Of a DNA stretch of 64,000 nucleotides, positions 12,216 through 23,456 are shown one piece after another. Within the stretch, counting starts at the first letter, position 1. Each line of letters begins with the position of its first letter. Source of the DNA: Brienomyrus brachyistius (Eukaryota; Chordata; Actinopteri; Osteoglossiformes; Mormyridae); contig NC_064554.1 in the NCBI RefSeq assembly GCF_023856365.1, positions 2,409,001 through 2,473,000 of the forward strand, written 5' to 3'. The notes beneath the pieces were generated by a model. The model had not been told where the DNA came from. It did no database searches and was given only the letters and a program-made list of their open reading frames with translations. Made by a program: the position numbers and the translations under genes.

Positions 12216-13579
12216 AGGTAGAGAAATGCTGCTCTATGCAATGGTTAAGATGTGTACAACGAGCACTTGTCTGACCCCTGTAGAAGGTCAGCCCCGCCTC
12301 GGACGGGACCACAAGCCAAACTCTCATCAGCGTGCGCCCCCACCTCAGGAGCGATGCCGCTCCTGGGGAAACGCACCCCCACATCGCCCACTCCGTCTCG
12401 TTGGCAGGGCAGTGCCAATAACGAACTTTATCTCTCGAAGAGCAGTGACACTGGTTTCCTGTTTTTGATGTTTTTCCCTATGACTCCCCTCGTGTGGTTA
12501 AGCAGGGTTTCAGAAGTGCATGACCGTTTCACTGAACATCTCGATGGCTTGCACACTTACTGGTGACCGGAGAAAGAATCCCAGCCATTGCTACCTCACT
12601 TGTGTGTTTCCTTCTGTGACTTTGGATTTGCTGATCAAAAGTGGTGAAGGCAGTTAGTGACTGTCCTTGATCTTCTCTGTAAAGTATGTCATACCCGTAA
12701 CGCCCCACCCATCACAGAACATTTGTAGGGCTCCAGGAAATGTAGTAGGGGGTTGTCTTGGGTGGGGGATCCTTAGGGGATGATATCAACACAGCACTGA
12801 CTCTTTTCACAAAGCGAGGTTCAGAGCTTGGGTCTCATGCGACACAAACGCCGAAATCACTGTTGCTCTTCTCAAACGTTTGTTTTGCAGAACCATCTCC
12901 CCAGGTTGCCCCCCTCCTGCCCCCGGGTTGGGCACGGGCCTCAAAAATGTTTTTTCCCATTACGCGCATATTAAAAAAAAAACACATATCAACAGAAAAA
13001 CTGATAAAAAAACATACTTGAATCTAACAAAGCAACATTACTGTAATGTGAAGTTTTTCTAACAGTTTTTTCTCTCATTCATAATCTTCCAGGTTTTTAT
13101 AAAAAAAATTAAAAAAAAAATACAATAATAGACTAAAAAAATCTTTGGGGAAAAAATGCTAAATGACACCGACGTCACGTGAGTGTTCGCACATTTTTGT
13201 GTGTGCTTGTGCGAGACGTAAGAATTGACTGTGGCTGTCACGCTGTGTTCGTGTGACGGACCTTACCGGCGACCCTTCAGCCCGGCTCCGCACTCAATCT
13301 GTGCTTCCCCTCAATCGACTCCCCGTCCAAAACGAGACACGGCACTCAAGGTGTGGGGGTGGGGGTTTTGGCGGCGATCTTTGCTTGTCTCTGTTTACTC
13401 AAGGACAGTGACGTTCTCGCAGAATCTGCCAGATGTTTTACCTTCTACCTTGCTGTGACTTTCCTGGCAGAATGATTCCAGAAAAGGTCGCGCTTCTCAT
13501 GAATGCATTTTACAAAAAGAAAACACAAAAGATCAATTAAAATGAAATGGGACTTTGGTGAAAAGTGGCAATAGATTAG

Positions 13580-13650
13580 ATGGACTATAGCTCTATATCT
13601 ATAGCTATAGATCTATAGCTATAGCTCTATATCTATAGCTATAGATCTCC
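13580..13650. repeat. Palindromic A/T repeat (CTATAGATCTATAG)
   Basis: Repeated, mutually inverted TCTATAGCTATAGAT units form a tract of about 70 bp that could fold on itself. It looks like a simple sequence expansion. Confidence 0.7.
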
Positions 13651-14941
13651 ATATCTGAGGACACGTGACAAGAAGACGGCGGGAGCCGGGCTTGTAATGA
13701 AACTCCATTCAGTGGTGCCTACCTTAGTGTTTTGTTTGTTTGCTCAACATATCTTTGCAAAGGCCACCTGTTGTTTACAAACGTTTGGTATTTCTAACAT
13801 TTAAGGAAAGAGATTTTATGATGGGAACGGTTGAAAAATAAGTTCTCTTCCATCAAATAAAAACACTATACAAGAAGGTTATTGTGCTATTTTCAGAACT
13901 CTGGGAATGATTCATGTCGTATGTCAGTGTTACTGTTAATCATCTTTATTTAATAGCCTTTCTGAGCTGTACATTTATTTTTTTTTGGGTGGGGGGGGGG
14001 TTAAAATTCCGCATTGCTTGCACAGAGGAAAAACGTGGACGTCTCAGGAAAAGGTTCCAGAGTACAAAACTCCACGGCGTTAATTTTTTTAATTTAAAAA
14101 AGATCAAAATTTAAAAAAGAAGGTAAAGAAACTGAATAAAATAATTCTAAATTGAGTTATGTTTACCAAATATTGGATTTAAAAAGTGACGTGACTGCTT
14201 TTGTATAAAATCTATGTAATAAAACTGCTTTACATTTTTAAATCACTAGTTGGCGAAAACTCGGTGGCTGTACATTTTAAATTCATTATGAGGTACTTCC
14301 TGTCAAACCAGGAGTTTGTGCATTAATATTTCTCGCCTTTGTCATCCTTCCTCGTTTGGCAGGTATTCAATGACAAAGAATTGTCTTTTTGGGATGCACT
14401 TCAAAAAAAGAAAGGTGATTTGTCACATTAAACAGCTCGCGATCTATGCACAGCGGTTAGGAGTCGAGGGGCGGGGCCATTCTAGAGGCTAACGGCCTGT
14501 TATTCCCGCTCTCCACTCCGTTGTAGTTTCTCTCGTTGGCCTCTATGTTAGGTTACCATGGTTACCATGCTGTATATTCCAAAACCAATGAGTCTCCGTC
14601 TACATGGTGCCGAGGTTGTTTGTTTTATCACGTGATCAAAGTGTCATATCTCTGCTTTCTGTGGGAAACGGGGAGGGTCGCCTTTTTATTTTTACTTTGA
14701 CTGTATCAAAATAGTGTTTCTCTTCATATTACCTACAACGGTGTGGTTCATGTCAACATGCAGCAAAGAGATTAATGAACTGTGGAACTTCTCTCAAACG
14801 ATTAATAAATTAGCTGTTTTTTTGTTTTTGTTTCCCCAGTTCATTTTTGTCGACGCCCACATTTTGGTTTTTCCGCCAGTTTCACCTTTGACGTTGGCTG
14901 CAAAGCATCGGAAAGTCGAGGCTGACAAAAGTTCGGGTGAT

Positions 14942-14947
14942 TTTATT
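14942..14947 (-). terminator. Candidate poly(A) signal of the Ig-receptor gene
   Basis: AATAAA on the minus strand about 190 bases after the tentative stop at 15139. It is convergent with the tnrc6c 3' end. Position and hexamer are the only support. Confidence 0.3.
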
Positions 14948-15138
14948 GTAGCTAGTAGTTCATTGCACTATCAGTGAAAGACTGAAAAGACACAGAAATA
15001 GCCAAAAGTCAGTAATAAAACAATCTAGCTATTCTGTAGAACTTGACGCGATGCTAGCTCCTAATAAAAATGACTGCAGTATATAAGACTGTTTCTGGAC
15101 ACAGATGCAGATGACCTAGTCAATTAGCGTGCTAACTG

Positions 15139-17808
15139 CTAACACACAGCATGCTGTCTAAGGGGAGTCGGGCCTCTGTGACCCTGGACCACGCAGCAGT
15201 CACTCAAACAGTCAGCAGTTTCCTGTACATTAAAGCCGCCTCCCCAAAGAGAATGAGGAGCCTGATCCAGCCTGCTCATGTCAGCCGTTACGTGGCTCAT
15301 GCAGTCATCCATGTCCTCAGAGAGGAAGCAGCGGAGGTTCGGCTACATAACACTAGGATTCCAGTCGGGCTTAAACAGTGGGATGAGTTCCCGCCTCTTG
15401 GGTTCCGTGGCTATTTGGAGCACGACTGACGCTCCGCTTGTGAATCGCAGTCATATCCTCGTAGACGGGAGCCTCCACTTGCTGGCTGCAGCAGCTGCAG
15501 AAGCACCTTTTACCCTAAAAAAGCACAATTTATCATGCACATTTATCATGCACATTCCAGCTACTGCTGGAGTTTCCAGAGGTCGATAGTTCAGGTCCAG
15601 GCCAAAATTTCATTCCAACCAACCAGCTGAGTACTCTGTGACTGTGACTCCTTATACTCAACTGGTTGGCTGAATCAAAATCTTGGTCTGGATTTTTACT
15701 TTCTGGACCTGAACGATCCACCTCTGGGAGTTTCCATGAGCATATTTTGATTGAACAATCAAACATGCTGCCGTTGACATCACGAGCATGCAAACATAAT
15801 TTTCCAAGACCGGGCCTCTTGAGCAGTGCAGGAGTGCCCAGGTATCAGTACTGCAGAGTGAAACGGCTGCATACTCACAAACTTCGTGAGTCCAGACCCC
15901 ATGGCGGTGAGGAGGAAGAAGAGCGCTGCCCCACAAATGATGTGCAGCAGTAGAGGATAGCGCCAGCAGAGGCAGTGGGCTTCTGTCGAGAAAACCAACG
16001 TGCCGTGAGATTCACACACGACATTTCACAGGCTTTCACAGTCACAGATCATTTCCATAAATAATGCAACTAGTCTGTTGCGGGATCGTTTGCTGGAGGT
16101 GTGATGTGAAACCAGCACCACAACCAAGTAAAAAAATTTTACTGCGAATCTCAAGCCCAGCCCTCTAGATAGGTGTCACCTTGAAACCTCTACACCTATC
16201 TATCCTCATACACCGCCCACCTGTCACCTCCACGGAGACGAAGACTTCTGTGGTCCCAAGCACAGTCACACCCGAGTGGTTGAACTCGCAGAAATAGACC
16301 CCGGTATCTGCGTGACGCAGCTGGGACACGGTGATATGGACCGGGCCTGGACCAGGCCCCCCGTGGGCTTTCACGCGGCCCAGGTACTGGGGGGTCTCAG
16401 ACGTGTTGCCGTCGATTGAGATGCAGGCCACGTGCCTCTCGGGGTGGGGGAACTTGTGCTTCAAGTTCAAGCCCATGGCAGCGGACCCCAACTGTTCAGA
16501 CTCACAGTGAATGTCCACCGACTGGCCTTCCAGCCTCTGGATGTAAATCACAGCTCCGGAGCCTAAACATGACATGCCTATTAGAAGAGATATACCTTAT
16601 ACATGGGTGGAGGGCAGTGCCCCTTTGACAACATGCATGACCCCCCCTGTGCCCCCACCCCACTAAATATATATACTATTTGCATTTGATATAAATGTAT
16701 TATTATTACTGTCATTATTTACATTTATATACGTGGACTAAAATGTTGTGCACTGAGAACAGGCGAAACACAAACGTAAGCACATTTTCGTAGCAGACTT
16801 AGCGCCGGGTGGTCGACTCGCCTCGGTGAAAAGCGAAGTTAACAACAGCAAGAAATGGTGCCACTTTACAATACAGCTACCCTTATAAAGGGCTTATGAA
16901 TGCTTTATAATCGGGTTATTAATTAGGCTGTGACACTTTGTAAATTAAAATTTAAGTTTAAAATTGTCTATTGATAAAGTTATAACACAGTTTCCTTTTT
17001 ATTAATGAGTTACTACCATTTGCAAGTTGCAAAAGGGGAGCCTGATTATGAAGTGGTACAAAAAACAATAATCAAGTCTGTGGAAGCAAGACAGTCTAAA
17101 CAAGAAATTAGAGTGAGTGACATATTTGGGAAAATTGTAAAATGTGACTGCAGAGCATTGCATAAATAACTTTTCAAAATGGTCTTTTGCTTCTTAATGC
17201 TGGCAATATAGTGTAAGTCATACCTTAAAGACATTAAAGTTAAATGTATCTGATCCCCCTAACAGAGCAGCTGCCCCCACCCTAGTTGAAATGGTCTAGA
17301 ACCGTCACTGGTAGGAGACGTTTGCAGAGACCCTTGATCCAAATTAAGCAGCCTGGATGGAATGTCAGTCTATTGCAGGGCACACAGTGGGTAATTCACC
17401 TCAGTGTATGTAACTGCATTGCTGGAGACAATTTAAGTACTCAGAGGAAGAATGCACAAGACGGGGAGAACATGCAGGGGGCGTATTTACATTCATTTTA
17501 AAATTTCTTATTCAATTTTAGTAACATTTTCCTTTCAAGGGTGCCCTGCAATCTAGAAACATGGAAAGCGCTTATCTTAATCAGACATGAATAACGATGT
17601 ACACCATCAACACGTGAAAAAGTAGGATATTCCATTAATTTAATTTCTTAGCGTATCTGAGAATGCCACAGAAGATAATGTATTTTAGAGATATTTTGTT
17701 ACTATTTGCAAAAATGATACTTAAGCTTTGGTTTCACATCAACGAGAAAAAAAACTTACCCAAAATAGGCGTTATGAGAAATATCCACTCAGCAAAGTGT
17801 AACATCAT
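15139..17808 (-). CDS. Single-pass Ig V-domain receptor, possibly CD7-like (4 exons)
   Basis: Exons (-): 17808-17760, 16562-16221, 15982-15879, and a tentative last exon 15342-15139; phases agree and give about 232 residues. Exon 1 encodes a signal peptide (MMLHFAEWIFLITPILG). Exon 2 is one V-type Ig domain with the first Cys in VDIHCESEQ, the second in DTGVYFCEF, and an N-glycosylation site NTS. Exon 3 supplies a transmembrane helix (LLLHIICGAALFFLLTAMG) followed by a basic residue. The tentative last exon is acidic and cysteine-containing. Two donors fit exon 2; the one used (after GTGACAG) keeps the transmembrane frame open. The layout is that of a leukocyte surface receptor such as CD7, but assignment to CD7 is a guess. 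The last exon is the weakest part, and no ITAM or ITIM was recognised. Confidence 0.6.
16563..17759. other. First intron of the Ig-receptor gene, with a repeat fragment
   Basis: No exon was seen. Near 17345-17475 lies a degenerate dispersed fragment (GGATGGAATGTCAGTCTATTG ... ACGGGGAGAACATGCAG) of a kind common in fish non-LTR elements. The remainder is unique A/T-rich sequence. Confidence 0.4.
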
Positions 17809-18109
17809 TTTCAAATGAATTATTTATAATTAATAAGAAGCATGTATTGCAGATAGGAGCCCGAACTTCCAGGCAGGCGGCGGTATGCCTGCGATCTTCT
17901 CCCATGCAGGAAGCGCTGATGCACGGCATCTAGCTCGGTTTTTGGTGCGGTTTTATACTCAGTCACTCAGTGGGCGGCACAGACACCCCTCTTACCGCCA
18001 GGGTAGGTGGTTTCCCATCTGATTGTTTTACCTCTACTGAAATTAGTGGAACCTTTGTATTGTTTCTGACTCTCACGCAAGAAATCTTATGGTAATATAT
18101 ATATATATA

Positions 18110-19470
18110 TATACTGCTCAAAAAAATTTAAGGAACACTTTTTAATTAGAGTATAGCATAAAGTCAAACATCTGGGATATTGATCTGGTCAGTTAAGTAG
18201 TGGAGGGGGTTGTTAATCAGTTCAGCTGCTTTGATGTTAATGAAATTATCAACAGGTGAACTAGAGGGGCAACAATGAGACGACCCCCAAAACAGGAATG
18301 GGTTAGCAGGTGGAGGCCACTGGCATTTTTCCCTCCTCATCTTTTCTGGCGGTTTTTTCACTAGTTTTGCATTTGGCGACGGTCAGTGTCACTACTGGTA
18401 GCATGAGGCGATACCTGGACCCTACAGAGGTTGCACAGGTAGTCCAACTCCTCCAGGATGGCACATCAATACGTACCATTGCCAGAAGGTTTGCAGTGTC
18501 TCCCAGCACAGTCTCAAGGGCATGGAGGACAGACAGATACTCAAGTAGAGCTGGACAGGGCCATAGAAGTTCCTTAACCCATCAGCAGGACCGGTATCTG
18601 CTCCTTTGTGGATGAACACTGCTGGAGCCCTACAAAATGACCTCCAGCAGGCCACTGGTATGAATGTTTCTGATTGTTTGGTCAGAGATAGACTTCATGA
18701 GGGTGGCTTGAGGGCCCAACGTCCTCTAGTGGGCCCTGTGCTCACTGCCCAGCACCATGGAGCTCGATTGGCATTTGCCATAGAATACCAGAATTTGCAG
18801 GTCTGCCACTGGCACCATGTGCTTTTGACAGATGAGAGCAGGTTCACCCTGAGCACATGTGACAGACGTGAAAGGATCTGGAGAAGCCATGGAGAACGTT
18901 ATGCTGCCTGCAGCATTGTTCAGCATGACTGGTTTGGTGGTGGGTCTGTGATGGTCTGGGGAGGCATATCCATGGAGGGACGCACAGACCTCTACAAGCC
19001 AGACAACGGCACCTCGACTGCTATTAGGTATCAGAATGAAATCCTTGGACCCATTGTCAGACCCTATGCTGGTGCAGTGGGTCCTGGGTTCCTCCAGGTG
19101 CACGATAATGCCCGGCCTCATGTGGCAAGAGCATGTAGGCAGTTCCTGGAGGATAAAGGAATTGATACCATTGACTGCCCCCCACGCTCACCTGACCTAA
19201 ATCCAATACAACACCTCTGGGATATTATGCTTCATCCATCCAATGCCACCAGGTTGCACCTCAGACTGTCCAGAAGCTCAGTGATACCCTGGTCCAGATC
19301 TGAGAGGAGATCCCCCAGGACACCATCCGTGGTCTCATTAGGACCATGCCCCGACATTGTCAGGCATGCAACCACGTGGGGGCCATACAGACTACTGAGT
19401 ATGATTCTGAGTTACTGTAATGAAATTTCGCCAAAATGGACTAGCCTGCCGCATCATTTATTGGACTGAG
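18110..19470 (+). pseudogene. Tc1-like transposase, frameshifted and 3' truncated
   Basis: A left terminal sequence (TACTGCTCAAAAAAATTTAA) after a (TA)n run is followed by a Tc1-family transposase. The N-terminal paired-like HTH domain starts at MRRYLDP (18403) and contains TIRTIARRFAVSPSTVSRAW. The catalytic region follows with LLTDESRFTL (first Asp), GGGSVMVWGGIS, QVHDNARPHVA (second Asp) and SPDLNPIQHLWDI (third acidic position reads D in the DDE family's D/E slot context). A frameshift near 18600-18620 separates HTH from the catalytic part. A second near 19230 scrambles the C terminus, whose proper continuation runs in another frame. No matching right terminal repeat was found, so the copy is dead and truncated. 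It lies in the spacer between the Ig-receptor gene and znf207. Confidence 0.88.
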
Positions 19471-19667
19471 TCTCCCACAAGCCTGACAAGGATCAATAGT
19501 AACTAGATAGATGGAGTCTGCCACCCCGTGATCAGAACTAAATATATAGATTTGCCACAAGATGGCAGTATTGCAAAATATTTTTCATGGTGGGGTAGCA
19601 AGTGAGGGACAATGTTGAGACATCCAGAGCAGAAACATCCATGAAGGTAGGCTTATTCCCTATATAG

Positions 19668-19860
19668 CGGGGGTGGCCAATCTTATCCACAAAGGATCCG
19701 TGTGTGTCCAGGTTTTTGGGATAACCTTTAGGTCAGCTGTTCACACCCAGGTGTCAGGACTCTTTAGCCAATCAGTCCTCTAATTAGTAAGCTAATTAGG
19801 GAGTCGCAGCGAAAGCCTGCACACACAGCGGCCCTTTCTGGGTATGATTGGCCTCCCCAG
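19668..19860. mobile_element. hAT-like MITE, copy A (193 bp) with 8-bp target-site duplication
   Basis: Terminal inverted repeats start GGGTGGCCAATCTTATCCAC and end with a diverged inverse (GGTATGATTGGCCTCCCCAG). Flanks CTATATAG and CTATTTAG match at 7 of 8 positions, as expected for a hAT target-site duplication. A related copy with the same interior (AATCAGTCCTCTAATTAGT) is at 55479-55664. Confidence 0.8.
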
Positions 19861-20966
19861 CTATTTAGGCTACATCCATCTTATAAACCAGAGCTCTTCA
19901 GATATGGCCTTTGATTCCAAATCCACGCCGTGTTTTCAGTTCTAGTTAATAATTACTGATTATAATTGGGCACAGCGGCTTCATGCCCAGCTCACCGGTA
20001 AAGGAAGAAGGAAGGCTGGGAGATCAGCAGTGCTCGGCCCGTGATTTGAATAGCCCCTTTTCTAAACGCTTATGTAATATGGTTTATGTAGTGGTGCTCT
20101 TAACTGGTGACAAACGCATCCTCGCACCGATGTTTACATATCTTTGCAGGTGTGTGGTGATGGCCGATTCGTCAATTTTGGAAAAGTGAAATAAAAATGT
20201 ATTTGTAATTGTCTATGCATGTATTTCAGGTTACTTAAAATGTGTATTTGAAGAGCAGTCTTTTTTCATGATTGTCATACTTTACAAACGCGTCAAAGGT
20301 TCTTTTTATTGGCGTGCGAATTTTATTTGGCTCCCCGAACTTGATGAATCTGCTTCCGTCTTCTGCGAAAATAAGAGAATGTGTGCTGCGAATTTATGCT
20401 GTGTGGACCGCGTGTAAGGTAGGGTGCAGGCAGGCAGGCACTGGGTGGCTGCCCCAGCTGGCTGGCAGGACGCCTGAGAAGTGGAGAAGTGTACTGCTAC
20501 CAATTTCCAAGAGTAAGGGTGATGTGAAGGTGATCATCCAGAGCATGAGGATATGGGAAATAGGAGTGGAAGCTAGGTTAAGGAGAGAGGTGATGACTAG
20601 TGAGCAGCAGTATGGGTTCATGCTGGGAAAGGGAGAGTGTTGAGGGTGTTGATGGAGAAGCATAGAGAAGGTCAGAAGGAGTTACATGATGTGGCAGGAG
20701 AGTATGTAAGAGTGGTACAGGATATGTATGAGAGCAGTGTGACTGTGGTGACTGAGTTAGGAGTGACAGATGTGTTCAAGGTGGAGGTGAGCTTACATTA
20801 AGGGCCATTCTGAGCCTTTTGTTGTTTGGTATAGTGATGGACAGGCTGACAGACGAGATCAGACAGGAGTCCCTGTGGACTATGATGTTTGCAGATGACA
20901 TTGTGTTCTGTACTGAGAGTAGGGAGCAGGGGGGAGACCCTGGAGAGGTGGAGATATGATCTAGAG

Positions 20967-21106
20967 CAGGGGTCTCCAACTCCGGTCCTGGAGAGCTACT
21001 ATCCAGTAGGTTTTCTGTCCTACCCGGCTTCTGATGAACTTCTATTCCTGGTGTGAGAGCAGATGTGGCTGACCCCTGCAGCAGTTGGAGCAGTTGGAGA
21101 CCCCTG
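20967..21106. mobile_element. hAT-like MITE inserted in the RTE remnant (140 bp)
   Basis: Starts CAGGGGTCTCCAACTCCGGT and ends GTTGGAGACCCCTG, a clear inverted pair typical of short fish hAT derivatives. It lies between the reverse transcriptase box and the 3' coding part of the retroelement, so it is younger. I see no clean target-site duplication. Confidence 0.65.
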
Positions 21107-21420
21107 GTTTACAAGATGGTAGTGGGGGACGGTGGCATTGTTGAAAAGACAGGAGGCAGAACTGCAGGTGGCAGAGTTAAAGATGTTAAAATTTGCATTG
21201 GGAGTGATGAGGATGGACAGGATTAGGAAAGAGAATGTTAGAGGGACAGCTCAAGTTGGACGGTTTGGAGACAGAGAGGCAAGATTGTGCTGGTTTGGAC
21301 ATACAGAGGAGAGATGCTGGGTATGTGGGGAGAAGGATGCTGATGATAGAGCTGCCAGGCAAGAGAAAAAGAGGAAGGTCTAAGAGGAGGTTTATGGGTG
21401 TGATGAGAGAGGATGTGCAG

Positions 21421-21730
21421 GTGTGAAAGAGGAGGGTCTAAGAGGAGGTTTATGGGTGTGATGAGAGAGCATGTGCAGGTGTGAAAGAGGAGGGTCTAAG
21501 AGGAGGTTTATGGGTGTGATGAGAGAGGATGTGCAGGTGTGAAAGAGGAGGGTCTAAGAGGAGGTTTATGGGTGTGATGAGAGAGCATGTGCAGGTGTGA
21601 AAGAGGAGGGTCTAAGAGGAGGTTTATGGGTGTGATGAGAGAGCATGTGCAGGTGTGAAAGAGGAGGGTCTAAGAGGAGGTTTATGGGTGTGATGAGAGA
21701 GCATGTGCATGTGTGAAAGAGGGTCTAAGA
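21421..21730. repeat. 58-bp tandem array derived from retroelement coding sequence
   Basis: Just over five copies of a unit beginning GTGTGAAAGAGGAGGGTCTA and ending GAGAGCATGTGCAG; unit starts at 21421 and 21479 give the 58-bp period. The unit copies the RTE segment encoding GRSKRRFMGVMREDVQV just upstream. Copies differ mainly at one GGATG/GCATG position. Confidence 0.9.
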
Positions 21731-22229
21731 GGAGAATAAATCCTTTGTTTGCCATTTTCACAAGTACAGCAACATTGGAATTTTCCTCTCCACCTGCCCC
21801 ATCTTGCTCTCCATAGCTTGGGGGTCACAGCAAAGGGTCAGCCAACATGTGGGGCCCTTGGAGTTGGGGGTTAAGGGCCCATGGACATGTGACTGATTTG
21901 CCAAGGCCCCGGCTCAAACTGGCGACTTTCTGATCAAGGGCACAAAAGCCACTGAGCCACTCATCACCCTGCTCTGGAGGTTTATGGGTGTCGTGAGGAA
22001 GCACATGCAGGTGGTTGTTGTGAAAGAGGACGCAGGAGACAGCAAGAATTGGAAACAGATGGTCCGCCGTGGCCACTGACAGGCGCAACCGAGAGAGGAA
22101 GCAGGCGGCGTGTAAATGCGCTTGACACCAGTTACCAGGATCACCACTTAAACCTGAACAAGGCCATGCAAGCAATTTTACTAGCGATGCATGAACTGCC
22201 AAGTCTTGGCAGAAAGCTTCTGTAGAAGC

Positions 22230-22630
22230 CCTTTTGTCTCACTTCCCGGGGCTATGAGCGAGCGCCGTGCTGTCCAGAGCATCCCTCATACCTGTCAAAG
22301 CCACCCCTTCCTGGGTTGTTCCCTGCCTTGTGCCCATAGCTCCCAAGACCCCCTGTGACCCTGAATAAGACAAGCAGTTTAAGAAAATGATGGATGGATG
22401 ACTAGAGAGGAAGAAAAGCAGCTTATATGTGGGACCTCCTTCAGGACCAATGGAAAAGCCTCCCAGGAGGCCTCCTCATGGAACTGGCGTAGAGAGGACA
22501 GTAGGGGCAGCCAGTCCCTGGAGCAACTGGTGTTAAGGGCCTCAATCAAGGGCCCAATGGAGGGATCACTCTGCCGACCCAGGGATTTGAACCAGCAACC
22601 TTCCGAGTCCCAAACCACAGAGACATAAAC
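22230..22630. mobile_element. 3' end of a non-LTR element plus an adjacent B-box-bearing repeat
   Basis: The segment CTGAATAAGACAAGCAGTTT followed by GAAAATGATGGATGGATGAC is the usual 3' tail of fish L2/CR1-type elements. The next 200 bp end in GGGATTTGAACCAGCAACCTTC, seen again elsewhere in the window. Confidence 0.5.
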
Positions 22631-22947
22631 CCCCAACATTTAAAAAAAAAAAACTTCATTGGTCAGTGTGTAATTCCATATATACTTATTTTAGTGTTGT
22701 TGTCTTGATAATTATTATAAAGTGTAAAGAATAGCACAAATAACCCATCTAACTTTTGAACTGGTATGTTGATGACAGCAACTGTCCAACTCCAACAAAA
22801 GTAGATTTCATACATATTGCTGTGCCTCAAACTATTCAATTTCAGTAAGAAAACAATGTCTTCATGTTTTGCAAACCTGTAAATGGCCTGAGTGTACAAA
22901 CCTCGGTGATGCAAGGCAAAGAAAAAAAAGGCCCAAGATTAACAAAA

Positions 22948-22953
22948 TTTTAT
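22948..22953 (-). terminator. Candidate poly(A) signal of znf207
   Basis: AATAAA on the minus strand about 500 bases after the znf207 stop codon, inside an A/T-rich stretch with a second AATAAA-like hexamer nearby. This would give a 3' UTR of roughly 0.5 kb. Confidence 0.5.
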
Positions 22954-23456
22954 TACAATAAATTTTTACAACCATTCAGAAAAAATTCACAAGCCATTTT
23001 AAGCCTGTAACGAGCAAAGCTAAATGAGGTGAGCCTGTGTTTCAAGGATACAGCACGGAGGACGGTGTTCAGTAGCCCGGACCAGGCCGGGGCGCGGAAC
23101 CCAGCAACACGCAAGGTGTTGCGAAGGCCTCGCTATTTCTGGAGAACCACGCTCAGGTTTACCTGGATAAGGGCCGGGCCGATGCCTTCAGAAACATCAC
23201 GAACCATATTTACTACACCTTAACTCTTTAAAAAAAAAAAAAACTAATGAAAAAAAAACACAGGGAAGTGATTCATATATAAAAACTGACACTGTGCTTG
23301 TTGAAATAAAAACCATCAAGCAAAACAAGACCTGCGGTGTGATTCCATGTTTCTATCCCGATGACGTGGACTGATGAACAGGCCGTTACTGTCTGGTAAT
23401 TAAAAAAACACAAGCTAAGGGGAAAAAAACAAAGTTGAGGTCTCCAAACCTAGGCG

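Larger units (their letters stand above)
10807..14240 (+). other. Probable long 3' UTR of tnrc6c
   Basis: No exon-like coding segment was found for about 3.4 kb after the TNRC6 stop codon. Candidate poly(A) signals AATAAA lie at 14135-14140 and 14218-14223. TNRC6 mRNAs are known for long 3' UTRs, so this is inferred UTR. It contains a MITE-like fragment near 12128 and a palindromic A/T-rich repeat at 13580-13650. Confidence 0.45.
20380..22080 (+). mobile_element. Degenerate RTE-like non-LTR retrotransposon (ORF2 remnants)
   Basis: Conceptual fragments in several frames match a reverse transcriptase of the RTE-like type found widely in animals. In order these are an entry motif (PISKSKGDVKVI), EQQYGFMLGKGE, the catalytic box MMFADDIVFCTES (FADD in place of YADD), then the C-terminal region ALLKRQEAELQVAELKMLKF, RMDRIRKENVRGTAQVGRFG and KRKRGRSKRRFMGVMREDVQ. 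Stops and frameshifts are frequent. A hAT-like MITE interrupts it at 20967-21106, a 58-bp tandem array at 21421-21720 copies its own 3' coding segment, and the element seems to resume near 21977 (GAGGTTTATGGGTGTCGTGA). Confidence 0.75.

Noticed and set aside
11965..12566. Plus-strand ORFs of 104-167 codons after the TNRC6 stop
   Set aside because: No recognisable domain or splice phase, overlaps a MITE fragment and lies in the inferred 3' UTR.
21421..21730. Regular short repeats considered as a CRISPR-like array
   Set aside because: Units are directly adjacent with no unique spacers and derive from retroelement coding sequence; the window is eukaryotic.
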